DNA of 64,000 nucleotides from Burkholderiaceae bacterium (GTDB lineage Bacteria > Pseudomonadota > Gammaproteobacteria > Burkholderiales > Burkholderiaceae_D). Positions 1-7,053 of the stretch are shown here, piece by piece. The translations under genes were made by a program, and so were the position numbers. The notes under the pieces are model-generated. The model was not told where the DNA came from, searched no databases, and saw only the letters and a program-made list of their open reading frames with translations. The stretch spans positions 1 through 64,000 of the forward strand of contig JAFANH010000031.1 in NCBI GenBank assembly GCA_019232795.1. Direction: 5' to 3'. The first letter of the stretch is position 1, and each line of letters opens with the position of its first letter.

Positions 1-2
1 GC

Positions 3-950
3 CAGGTGCGCACCGGCACCGACGCCATCGCCAGCGCCTCCTCCGAAATCGCTACCGGCAACCTGGACTTGTCGGCCCGCACCGAAGCGCAAGCCAGCTC
101 GCTGGAAGAGACCGCCGCCTCGATGGAAGAACTGACGTCGACGGTCAAGCAAAACTCGGACAATGCCCGGCAAGCCAACCAGCTGGCCCTGAGCGCGTCG
201 GAAGTGGCAGCCAAGGGTGGCGCGGTGGTGTCCCAGGTGGTCGAGACCATGGGCGCCATCAACGATTCCTCGCGCAAGATCGTCGACATCATCAGCGTCA
301 TCGACGGCATCGCTTTCCAGACCAACATTCTGGCCTTGAACGCGGCCGTGGAAGCGGCACGCGCCGGTGAACAGGGGCGTGGCTTTGCGGTAGTGGCCAC
401 CGAAGTGCGCAACCTGGCGCAACGCTCCGCCGCCGCCGCCAAAGAAATCAAGGAATTGATCGGCAACTCGGTCGACAAGGTCGAAACCGGCGCCAGGCTG
501 GTCGACGAAACCGGCTCGACCATGACGGAAGTGGTCGACAGCATCCGTCGCGTGACCGACATCATGGCCGAAATCACGGCTGCCAGCGCGGAGCAGTCTC
601 AAGGAATCGGTCAAGTCAATCAGGCTGTGATCGAGATGGATGGGGTGACGCAGCAGAATGCGGCGTTGGTGGAGGAGGCCGCGGCAGCGTCCAGGGCCTT
701 ACAGGAGCAAGCGTTCACCTTGACGCAAGTCGTGAGTGTATTCCGGCTACATGCCGGCCAGATCAAGGCGGCCCAGGTTGCAGTGGCGGCGCCGGTTGCT
801 GCGGTTACCCCGCTCGCGGCGGTACGGTCGGCGAAGAGGCACCATCAGCGCGATGGTGTGGCAATCGGCCGCCAGGCCGCTCCGGTTTCGAGGATCGCCG
901 CGCCGGCCAATATTCCCCACGAAAACGCGTCCGGCTGGGAACAGTTCTGA
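3..950 (+). CDS. Methyl-accepting chemotaxis protein, C-terminal part (5' end outside window)
   Basis: The frame is open to the left edge, so the ligand-binding domain, membrane segments and most of the HAMP domain lie outside; about 315 codons remain. The visible part is the cytoplasmic coiled-coil signalling domain of a chemoreceptor, which controls CheA through CheW. It has the first methylation helix ([19 protein letters not shown]), the conserved hairpin tip ([27 protein letters not shown]) and the descending helix. A Pro/Ala/Arg-rich linker of about 60 residues follows and ends in GWEQF. That pentapeptide fits the xWxxF tether by which CheR and CheB dock on high-abundance receptors, so this is probably a major receptor. 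Partial only because of the window edge. Confidence 0.95.
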   Translation, partial: QVRTGTDAIASASSEIATGNLDLSARTEAQASSLEETAASMEELTSTVKQNSDNARQANQLALSASEVAAKGGAVVSQVVETMGAINDSSRKIVDIISVIDGIAFQTNILALNAAVEAARAGEQGRGFAVVATEVRNLAQRSAAAAKEIKELIGNSVDKVETGARLVDETGSTMTEVVDSIRRVTDIMAEITAASAEQSQGIGQVNQAVIEMDGVTQQNAALVEEAAAASRALQEQAFTLTQVVSVFRLHAGQIKAAQVAVAAPVAAVTPLAAVRSAKRHHQRDGVAIGRQAAPVSRIAAPANIPHENASGWEQF

Positions 951-956
951 CTATGC

Positions 957-978
957 AAATGCCCGCGCGCGGGCATTT
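957..978. terminator. Palindromic hairpin between convergent genes
   Basis: A perfect 22-nt palindrome (arms AAATGCCCGCG and CGCGGGCATTT) lies just after the receptor stop codon and before the end of the convergent hydrolase gene. The tail CCCTTT is only weakly T-rich on the plus strand. It is a likely bidirectional terminator. Confidence 0.6.
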
Positions 979-1025
979 CCCTTTGCGGAGGTGAGAAGCC
1001 GCCTGCGTAGCCGGCGCCGCCGATT

Positions 1026-1751
1026 TCATAAGTTAGTGCCGCCCAAAAACTTTCTGATCTCGAGGGAGTAGGCTGCAGGATGCGAAAACCGGAACATGTG
1101 ACCGGTGCGCGGCATGACCACTTCACGAGATCCCCGAATACCATGAAGCATTGTCCCCGCCGCTTCCTGGCCGATCAGTTTGTCTTCCTCTGGAGTCAAG
1201 ATCAGTGTCGGAACATCTATGTGCGTCAGCTTTGGGATGTAGTCGGCCTTTTCTACCGAACGAATCCGATTTACATACGCAATATGCGGCGTTTCTTTAA
1301 CAAAGAAAGCACGGGTCTTTGCTGCGGACCAGGGAATCTCTCCCTCTTGATCAAATGTGGATTCCAGTTGCATGGCGTGTACCCGCAGCGTCAATTGCCG
1401 ATAAAACGGTCCGGGAAAAAGCGGAGCCAAGGCTGCCAGGGTTTTCAGAAGTATGGATGTAATGGGGTTTTTGGCGAAACCACCAGATAGGACTAAGCCC
1501 TTCAATCCCTTCGGCTTTCTCGTGGCAAATGCAATGGAAGCAACTGCACCATAAGAATCTCCGACCAGTATGTAACGATCCAGATCCTTTACTTGTTCGG
1601 CAATAAAGTCGGACAGTCTCTCGAGATTGTCGACGTCATTGGGCAGACGCAGCGTGCGCATGGGCCGGTCTTGCAAGTTGGAGAGTTGCGACAGGTTCCA
1701 CGGCGCGCCGGCAAAGCACGGAACCATGACCAGGGTGGTTTGGCTGTTCAT
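1026..1751 (-). CDS. Alpha/beta hydrolase
   Basis: This 241-residue soluble protein has the alpha/beta hydrolase signature. The nucleophile elbow is GDSYGAVAS (Ser in GxSxG context), the acid is probably Asp in TPEEDKL, and the catalytic His is in RTGHMFRF near the C terminus. The family covers esterases, lipases and C-C hydrolases, and the substrate cannot be read from the sequence. There is no signal peptide, so it is cytoplasmic. The LysR gene lies 112 bp upstream on the same strand and could be its regulator, though the gap allows a separate promoter. It converges with the chemoreceptor gene. Confidence 0.85.
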   Translation of the reverse strand: MNSQTTLVMVPCFAGAPWNLSQLSNLQDRPMRTLRLPNDVDNLERLSDFIAEQVKDLDRYILVGDSYGAVASIAFATRKPKGLKGLVLSGGFAKNPITSILLKTLAALAPLFPGPFYRQLTLRVHAMQLESTFDQEGEIPWSAAKTRAFFVKETPHIAYVNRIRSVEKADYIPKLTHIDVPTLILTPEEDKLIGQEAAGTMLHGIRGSREVVMPRTGHMFRFSHPAAYSLEIRKFLGGTNL

Positions 1752-1863
1752 TGCGATTTCCTATATCAGAGATTGCGATGAACGAACTTTAAGAGGCAGG
1801 CCAGTTTCAATCCAATGGCATTTGTGCACCTAGTCCATGCACGAAAGCAATCGGCACCGTGGT

Positions 1864-2799
1864 TTAGTATCCCGAGGCGGCCTTTTTTAACACGTCGCAA
1901 AGCCATTGCAGAGCGGATTCTTGTGTTCGCCCAGCCGCATAAACGGCGGCCACTTCCCAAGTCGGCAGCGCGATCGGTAGTTCGAATAAATCGATGCCAG
2001 CTGCGGCCTTCATTTGAAGAGCGGCTCGTTCGGCGATGACGGCAATGGAATCAGATGCGCCGACCAGGAAAGGAACGGCCAGAAAATTGGGACAAGTTGC
2101 TGCAACAATTCGCTTCTTGCCAAGCAGCTCCAGTGCGTCGTCAACCGCACCCCGGACGTCTCCCCTTGGCGAAGCCAGGACATGGGGATAGCGCAAAAAC
2201 TCATCCAGATCCATCCTGAACTTACCGCGACGCTTGATTAACGCAGGATGTCCGCTTCTGACTATGCCAATGAATCGCTCTTTAAACAGCGATTCACTCC
2301 GTATGCGAGCGGGGAATTTTGTAAACGAACCGGATCCGATCGCGATATCGAATTCACCGGCATCCAGCTTCTGAATAGCCGTGTCTTGATCGGCCGGAAA
2401 CATCTTGAGAACGACTCCGGGTGCCTGCTCCTGAATTACCCTCAACGAAGGTGAAACAACAGCCATTATGGTGAAATCTGTTGCGGCAACATTGAAAGCC
2501 GCTTTCACTTTCGCCGGATCAAATGGACCGCGCGGTGTGGCCACCTCACGAACTGCGCCCAAAATTTCATTCACCTGGGGAGCAAGCGCAACCGCCACGG
2601 GCGTAGGCTCTATGCCTTTGGGGCTGCGAATATAGAGTTGATCGTCGAATGCATCACGCAGTCGCGACAATGCATGGCTGGTCGCTGACTGCGAAAGATG
2701 CAAAATATTCGCGGCGCGTCCGACATGACGTTCGCGCCACAGGGCATCGAATACCACCAGTAAATTCAAGTCAAATCGCGTGAGATCGAAATCTTTCAT
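1864..2799 (-). CDS. LysR-family transcriptional regulator
   Basis: A 311-residue DNA-binding regulator. The start is set at the Met opening MKDFDLTRFDLNLLVVFDAL, because that is where LysR proteins normally begin; the frame stays open another 60 codons upstream without family resemblance. Residues about 8-67 form the winged HTH (RHVGRAANILHLSQSATSHAL then LSRLRDAFDDQLYIRS). Residues about 95-300 are the periplasmic-binding-protein-like effector domain. The effector is unknown. It is oriented like the downstream hydrolase gene, not divergently as is usual for LysR pairs. The region 2800-3216 upstream separates it from the divergent PEP-CTERM gene. Confidence 0.9.
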   Translation of the reverse strand: MKDFDLTRFDLNLLVVFDALWRERHVGRAANILHLSQSATSHALSRLRDAFDDQLYIRSPKGIEPTPVAVALAPQVNEILGAVREVATPRGPFDPAKVKAAFNVAATDFTIMAVVSPSLRVIQEQAPGVVLKMFPADQDTAIQKLDAGEFDIAIGSGSFTKFPARIRSESLFKERFIGIVRSGHPALIKRRGKFRMDLDEFLRYPHVLASPRGDVRGAVDDALELLGKKRIVAATCPNFLAVPFLVGASDSIAVIAERAALQMKAAAGIDLFELPIALPTWEVAAVYAAGRTQESALQWLCDVLKKAASGY

Positions 2800-3052
2800 A
2801 GTCACGAATTCGGAAATAACTAATTTATGTACCCCAAGGTCGTCCGCGCACGAGTGGAGCACGTTCCTTGGCCTCCAGACATTGAGGAGGCATTTTCGGT
2901 GTGATATCCGGTCGTATATGCATTTCCCCCAACGCTGTGTTGCTGTTGCTTGGGCGTTAGCTGAACCCTCTCCTTGCAATATAAACGTGATGGGGCGCGG
3001 ATGGCCGGCATTGTTTCGGGAGCGCCTTAGTGTGCAATGGTTTTCGAATCAT

Positions 3053-3085
3053 TGTCGAAATTTCTTCCATTCTGTGTCGAAATTT
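3053..3085. promoter_or_regulatory. Direct repeat, candidate enhancer site
   Basis: The 11-mer TGTCGAAATTT occurs twice, at 3053-3063 and 3075-3085, with a 22-bp period (about two helical turns). The pair lies roughly 60-90 bp upstream of the sigma-54 promoter at 3143. Spacing and phase suit a binding site for a sigma-54 activator. The binding protein is not known, and no activator gene is nearby. Confidence 0.45.
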
Positions 3086-3142
3086 TTTACATATTGGTTA
3101 AAGCTAACGGAAAATTTATTTATAATCAAAAACTTATGTGCA

Positions 3143-3158
3143 TGGCATAAATGTTGCT
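3143..3158 (+). promoter_or_regulatory. Sigma-54 (RpoN) promoter of the PEP-CTERM gene
   Basis: TGGCATAAATGTTGCT matches the -24/-12 consensus TGGCAY-R-N4-TTGCW, with the invariant GG-N10-GC spacing (GG at 3144-3145, GC at 3156-3157). Transcription would start near 3170, giving a leader of about 47 nt before the ATG at 3217. Sigma-54 control through the PrsK/PrsR system is an established theme for PEP-CTERM genes. The rest of 2800-3216 holds AT-rich DNA and the direct repeat, with no convincing gene. Confidence 0.75.
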
Positions 3159-3216
3159 TGTTTCTAACTATCAGATAAATGGCGACCTTGTCGCATTAGA
3201 AAAAAGGGAGAGGCAA

Positions 3217-3861
3217 ATGAAAATTGCCAAATCAAATAATTGGCTTTTAGCTTTCGCGCTGTGCGCAATCGGCATGTCGGCTCAGGCAACGGTGGTCGAT
3301 GACTTTACCTCGCTGGGTACTCTGGTCGATGTCACCAATTACGATCCGAATGTGTCAATTTCCCTGTCCGGCGCACCGGGAGGTAACCGGGACGCTTATG
3401 CCTATTATGGCGTAGGGATTACGGACAACTCCGATGCCGGGTTATGGGTACGCCCGACATCGGGCAACATGTCGTTCAGTTTCCAGGGGGAGGTAACGGA
3501 CCTGTCGTTTGACGTGAACTGGCAAGGCGCCAATCCGGTGACGGGCTATGGTGTTACCTACGCGGACAACTTTTCTCAGTGGATAAGCAATACTTCAGGC
3601 GGTGTCATCAACGTGAATTCCGACCCTGTTCACGGCGCGATTGCGGATCTGCTGGTATCAAATGGCTGTAATGGCGCGAACGTCGGTGCCTGTTACACAG
3701 CCTTCGAGGATGGCAGTGCGGGCAACTGGAACTATAACGTGACTGAACTGAGCTACGATGGTTTTACTGGCAGTAGTGTGCCCGAACCCGGATCGCTGGC
3801 ACTCATTGCAATCGCGTTGACCGCTGCGGGCCTGGCTCGCCGCAACAGCCAAAGCCGGTAA
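3217..3861 (+). CDS. PEP-CTERM sorting-domain protein
   Basis: A 214-residue exported protein. The ATG at 3217 follows a purine-rich ribosome site (AAAAAGGGAGAGG) and opens directly into a signal peptide (MKIAKSNNWLLAFALC, cleavage near SAQA). The body is Asn/Gly/Ser/Thr-rich and probably beta-structured, with one Cys pair (NGCNGANVGACY). The C terminus carries the sorting signal VPEPGSLALIAIALTAAG followed by LARRN: a PEP motif, a hydrophobic helix and a basic end. The family is recognised by exosortase EpsH/XrtA and is tied to exopolysaccharide and biofilm formation; no exosortase gene is in this window. The specific function is unknown. It is monocistronic, with a sigma-54 promoter upstream and a strong terminator downstream. 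Confidence 0.9.
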   Translation: MKIAKSNNWLLAFALCAIGMSAQATVVDDFTSLGTLVDVTNYDPNVSISLSGAPGGNRDAYAYYGVGITDNSDAGLWVRPTSGNMSFSFQGEVTDLSFDVNWQGANPVTGYGVTYADNFSQWISNTSGGVINVNSDPVHGAIADLLVSNGCNGANVGACYTAFEDGSAGNWNYNVTELSYDGFTGSSVPEPGSLALIAIALTAAGLARRNSQSR

Positions 3862-3902
3862 TTTCAGCGCAGGCCGTGTTGTTTCGCGGCGTTGAGTGAT
3901 AG

Positions 3903-3930
3903 ATGCCACCCGGTTGGGTGGCATTTTTTT
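3903..3930 (+). terminator. Rho-independent terminator of the PEP-CTERM gene
   Basis: A 9-bp perfect stem (ATGCCACCC / GGGTGGCAT) with a GGTT loop is followed by a run of seven T (3924-3930). It starts about 40 nt after the stop codon. Confidence 0.9.
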
Positions 3931-4019
3931 CTTCGAGCCGCGATTGGTATGGCTGAAGATGGCCGCTTTGCTGTGCGAGAGCAAAACTTGCACCCAAATG
4001 CGACGCAATAATGTGCGGT

Positions 4020-5006
4020 TCAATCAAGGCGAAAGCGCACGCCGGTCAATTTCTCGCTCAGTATCCAAAGCTTTTCTGCCTGTTCAGGGTCGATTGCCCA
4101 CGGACGTACCCCGGCATAGTCCTTCGAATCGGCAGGAACTGCGGGAGAAATGTCGCAATCGGCGCAATACACGCCGCCCATGCTCTCCAATTGCGCACTT
4201 GCGGCGCACCACACGATGGTTGCGGCTCCCTGTTCGATGTTCTTTCCGTTGACGTCCCTGACTTCATTTCCATTTTCATCAAGCACGCCCGCGGCTCTCA
4301 ACATGGCTACGCGCTCGCCTGGCGTCAGATGGCGAATGAGATCCGTGCTCAAAATGCGGCCGGGATGCACGGCAAAGGCCCGGATTCCATGCGACTCGCC
4401 ACGTCTATCGAGCGCAACAGCGAATAGCGTGTTCGCAGTCTTTGATTGACCATAGGCCAGCATTTTGTCGTAGGGGCGATGCTCGAAATTCGGGTCGTCG
4501 AAGTCGACGGCGCTGAAACTGTGTCCACGAGACGACGTATTGACGACCCGGGCGCCGCCTGCTTTGAGTAGCGCGGGCAGAAGCTGGGCTGTCAGCTGAA
4601 AGTGGCCGAGGTGATTCGCCGAAAATTGCGATTCGTAGCCACGCGCATCGCGCGTCAGAGGGTTTGTCGCGATACCCGCATTGTTCACGAGAATGTGAAG
4701 TGGCCTGTTGCTTGCAATAAAGCTTCGGGCAAATGAGGCAATCGAGTCGGGCTCAAGCAGATCCATCGTTGCGCATTCAACGCGCGGAATTCCGGCCAGC
4801 GCGGCCCGTGCCTTGGCCGGATCGCGGGCAGGAACGACTACCAATGCACCGGCGCCGGCCAGTACGCGCGTGGTTTCAAGACCAAGGCCGGAATAGCCGC
4901 CAGTCACGACGGCGATCTTTCCGGTCAGGTTGGTGCCGCCTATTGCCTCGCGTGCGATGGTGCGCGGTCCGAATCCTGAATGTATGGGGGTTTGTGGGCT
5001 GGGCAT
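4020..5006 (-). CDS. SDR-family oxidoreductase (retinol dehydrogenase/WWOX-like)
   Basis: A 328-residue NAD(P)-dependent dehydrogenase. The Met at 5006 is chosen because an AAGGGAAAGAG ribosome site precedes it; the frame continues 27 codons upstream without resemblance. The cofactor motif is VTGGYSGLGLETTRVLAG (TGxxxGxG), followed by NNAG (HILVNNAGIATNP) and the active-site pair YGQSKTAN (YxxxK) with an upstream Ser (VVNTSSRG). The extended length of about 330 residues resembles the retinol-dehydrogenase-like SDR branch. The substrate is unknown. It is divergent from an AraC regulator with 146 bp between the starts, a common pairing in which the regulator controls the enzyme. Confidence 0.88.
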   Translation of the reverse strand: MPSPQTPIHSGFGPRTIAREAIGGTNLTGKIAVVTGGYSGLGLETTRVLAGAGALVVVPARDPAKARAALAGIPRVECATMDLLEPDSIASFARSFIASNRPLHILVNNAGIATNPLTRDARGYESQFSANHLGHFQLTAQLLPALLKAGGARVVNTSSRGHSFSAVDFDDPNFEHRPYDKMLAYGQSKTANTLFAVALDRRGESHGIRAFAVHPGRILSTDLIRHLTPGERVAMLRAAGVLDENGNEVRDVNGKNIEQGAATIVWCAASAQLESMGGVYCADCDISPAVPADSKDYAGVRPWAIDPEQAEKLWILSEKLTGVRFRLD

Positions 5007-5152
5007 GATGATTTCTCTTTCCCTTGCAAAAATTGTGGGCGAATCTTTTGTTCCGTACGGGGGAGGTTTTTCCACCGCTGCGTGCATTATCGAGTCGACC
5101 AGCAGTAATATCCATACTTGTTATTCCAGGAAACTTGCTCGATATTATTGAT

Positions 5153-6073
5153 ATGGACCCTCTATCCGATGTCCTATCCCTTCTCGATGCGCGGAGCGTC
5201 ATTTCGGCGCGCTTGGTAGCCGGTGGTAATTGGTGCATCCAGTCGCCGCGCTACGAAGGCGTTCGGTTCGGGGTCGTCGCTACGGGAAGTTGTGATTTGT
5301 CGCTCCATGGCGGTCACGGTCCGACCCGCCTCGAGGCCGGCGATAGTTACCTTCTCACAGGAGGTCTTTCATACCGGATTGGCAGCGATGTCGGCCTTCA
5401 AGCGGTCGAGATGGATGACGTGCTCGCAAAGATCGCCAACGGCGTCGCGTATTGCGGCGATGGCGCCGATACGGTCCTGCTTGGCGGGCGGTTTGAAATG
5501 GACGCTGCGAATTCCGCCTTTCTGCTTGATGAGCTTCCGCCGCTCATACATATCGCGGCGGGATCGAAGGCATCGGAAATTCAGCGCTGGATATTGGAGC
5601 GGCTGGCCGATGAGCTGGTTGAGCAGCATCCCGGTACGTCTGCCATGATCGATCAGCTTGCGCACATCATGGTGGTGCACATCTTGCGCCAATACCTGGC
5701 ATCGGGCGCTTTGCCAAGAGGATGGCTAGCGGCGACGGCCGATCCGAAAATCGGCAAGGTCCTGGCGCGCATTCATGGAGCGCCGCTGCAAACCTGGAAT
5801 CTCGACGCGCTTGCCGATATCGCGGGCATGTCCCGCTCTGCATTTTCGGCGCGCTTTAGCCGGCTGGTTGGAACCAGCCCCCTGGATTACGTGCTGCGGT
5901 GGAAAATGCGTCTTGCCGCCCGTTCCTTGCGTCAGACAGTTGCCCCAATCAGTACGATTGCGTATGCCCATGGCTATGAATCGGAAGCCGCATTCAGCAA
6001 CGCGTTCAAGAGGGTGGTGGGCCGCGCGCCTCGCGATTTTCGCAGAAGCGCTGCGAGCAATTCCAGCGCATAG
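5153..6073 (+). CDS. AraC-family transcriptional regulator
   Basis: A 306-residue regulator starting at the ATG at 5153 (MDPLSDVLSLLDARSV), the conserved start of the AraC group with an N-terminal cupin domain. Residues about 5-190 form the effector-binding cupin part (FGVVATGSCDLSL, then GGLSYRI). Residues about 205-300 hold two HTH motifs of the AraC type (LADIAGMSRSAFSARFSR, then ISTIAYAHGYESEAAFSNAF followed by VVGRAPRDFRR). Regulators of this subgroup often control the adjacent divergent oxidoreductase, here the SDR at 4020-5006. The effector is unknown. Confidence 0.9.
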   Translation: MDPLSDVLSLLDARSVISARLVAGGNWCIQSPRYEGVRFGVVATGSCDLSLHGGHGPTRLEAGDSYLLTGGLSYRIGSDVGLQAVEMDDVLAKIANGVAYCGDGADTVLLGGRFEMDAANSAFLLDELPPLIHIAAGSKASEIQRWILERLADELVEQHPGTSAMIDQLAHIMVVHILRQYLASGALPRGWLAATADPKIGKVLARIHGAPLQTWNLDALADIAGMSRSAFSARFSRLVGTSPLDYVLRWKMRLAARSLRQTVAPISTIAYAHGYESEAAFSNAFKRVVGRAPRDFRRSAASNSSA

Positions 6074-6208
6074 CGCCTCGTGGGATCATGATCTTTCGTG
6101 GAAGGTTCCATGAAAGCAAATTGCGGGCATTTGTACAAAGTGCAATACTGTCAATACATAATAAATAATTGCCACCGCGCACTTGCGCATTGACGGGCAA
6201 ATTTACCG

Positions 6209-6949
6209 ATGAGCGAGCCAACATCTCCCCATGTCCTGGTGGTTGACGACGACGAATCCGTCCGTGAACTGATTTCAAGTTATTTGCTCGAGAATGATTT
6301 TCGTGTCACGACGGTTGCCAGCGGACGCGAAATGCTGGAAGCGCTCGAGGAGCACGTTGTCGATCTGATTGTTCTCGATTTACGTATGCCGAATGAAGAC
6401 GGCATGCAGATAGCCAGGCGGCTGCGCGACCGTTCGTCCATTCCTATCGTCATCGTTTCGGGAAAACAAGAGGAGGTGGATCGCGTCATGGCGCTGGAGC
6501 TGGGGGCCGACGATTACGTGACGAAACCCTTCAGTCCACGCGAGTTGCTGGCCAGAATCAGGGCAGTTCTTCGTCGGTTCCAGGCAACGCGAATGGCGAC
6601 CGGCAGGCAGGCCGGTGTCAGGGCATACCGGTTTTCCGGCTGGGAGCTGAATGTCGGTACGCGACGCCTCACCTCGCCGCAAGGAAAGCGCGTAGAACTT
6701 TCAAACGGCGAATTCAGTTTGCTTTCTGCTTTTCTCGCAACGCCGGGGACCATATTGTCCAGGGAAAAATTGCTGGAAAACAGTCGCTTGTACGACGATG
6801 TTTACGATCGTTCTATCGACGTTCAGATACTCAGGTTGCGGCGAAAGATAGAAGCGGATCCATCGAACCCATGCCTTATCGTCACCGAGCGAAAAGCCGG
6901 CTATATCTTCTCTGCGCCTGTCGAGCGCATCGATGCACAAGTTGAATGA
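6209..6949 (+). CDS. OmpR/PhoB-type response regulator
   Basis: A 246-residue two-component regulator. The receiver domain spans residues about 8-122, with the acidic pocket VVDDDES, phospho-acceptor Asp57 (VLDLRMP) and Lys106 (VTKPFSP). The winged-helix DNA-binding domain spans about 140-240 (GEFSLLSAFLATPG, SRLYDDVYDRSIDVQILRLR, VTERKAGYIF). The hybrid kinase gene follows after about 100 bp on the same strand and is the natural partner. That kinase carries its own receiver, so the phosphate route is not obvious. The upstream region 6074-6208 is AT-rich and may hold the promoter. Confidence 0.93.
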   Translation: MSEPTSPHVLVVDDDESVRELISSYLLENDFRVTTVASGREMLEALEEHVVDLIVLDLRMPNEDGMQIARRLRDRSSIPIVIVSGKQEEVDRVMALELGADDYVTKPFSPRELLARIRAVLRRFQATRMATGRQAGVRAYRFSGWELNVGTRRLTSPQGKRVELSNGEFSLLSAFLATPGTILSREKLLENSRLYDDVYDRSIDVQILRLRRKIEADPSNPCLIVTERKAGYIFSAPVERIDAQVE

Positions 6950-7053
6950 CCTCCGTTGTGTTACAAGTGTAATCGCGTCGAATCACGGCGGTAACCGAAT
7001 CGCAACATTGAACTGTCAAATTGGCCTGACAGAAATCATTTGCTGTTTTGAAT

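Noticed and set aside
2780-3178. 132-codon plus-strand frame before the PEP-CTERM gene
   Set aside because: Crosses the LysR start region and the sigma-54 promoter; no coding character.
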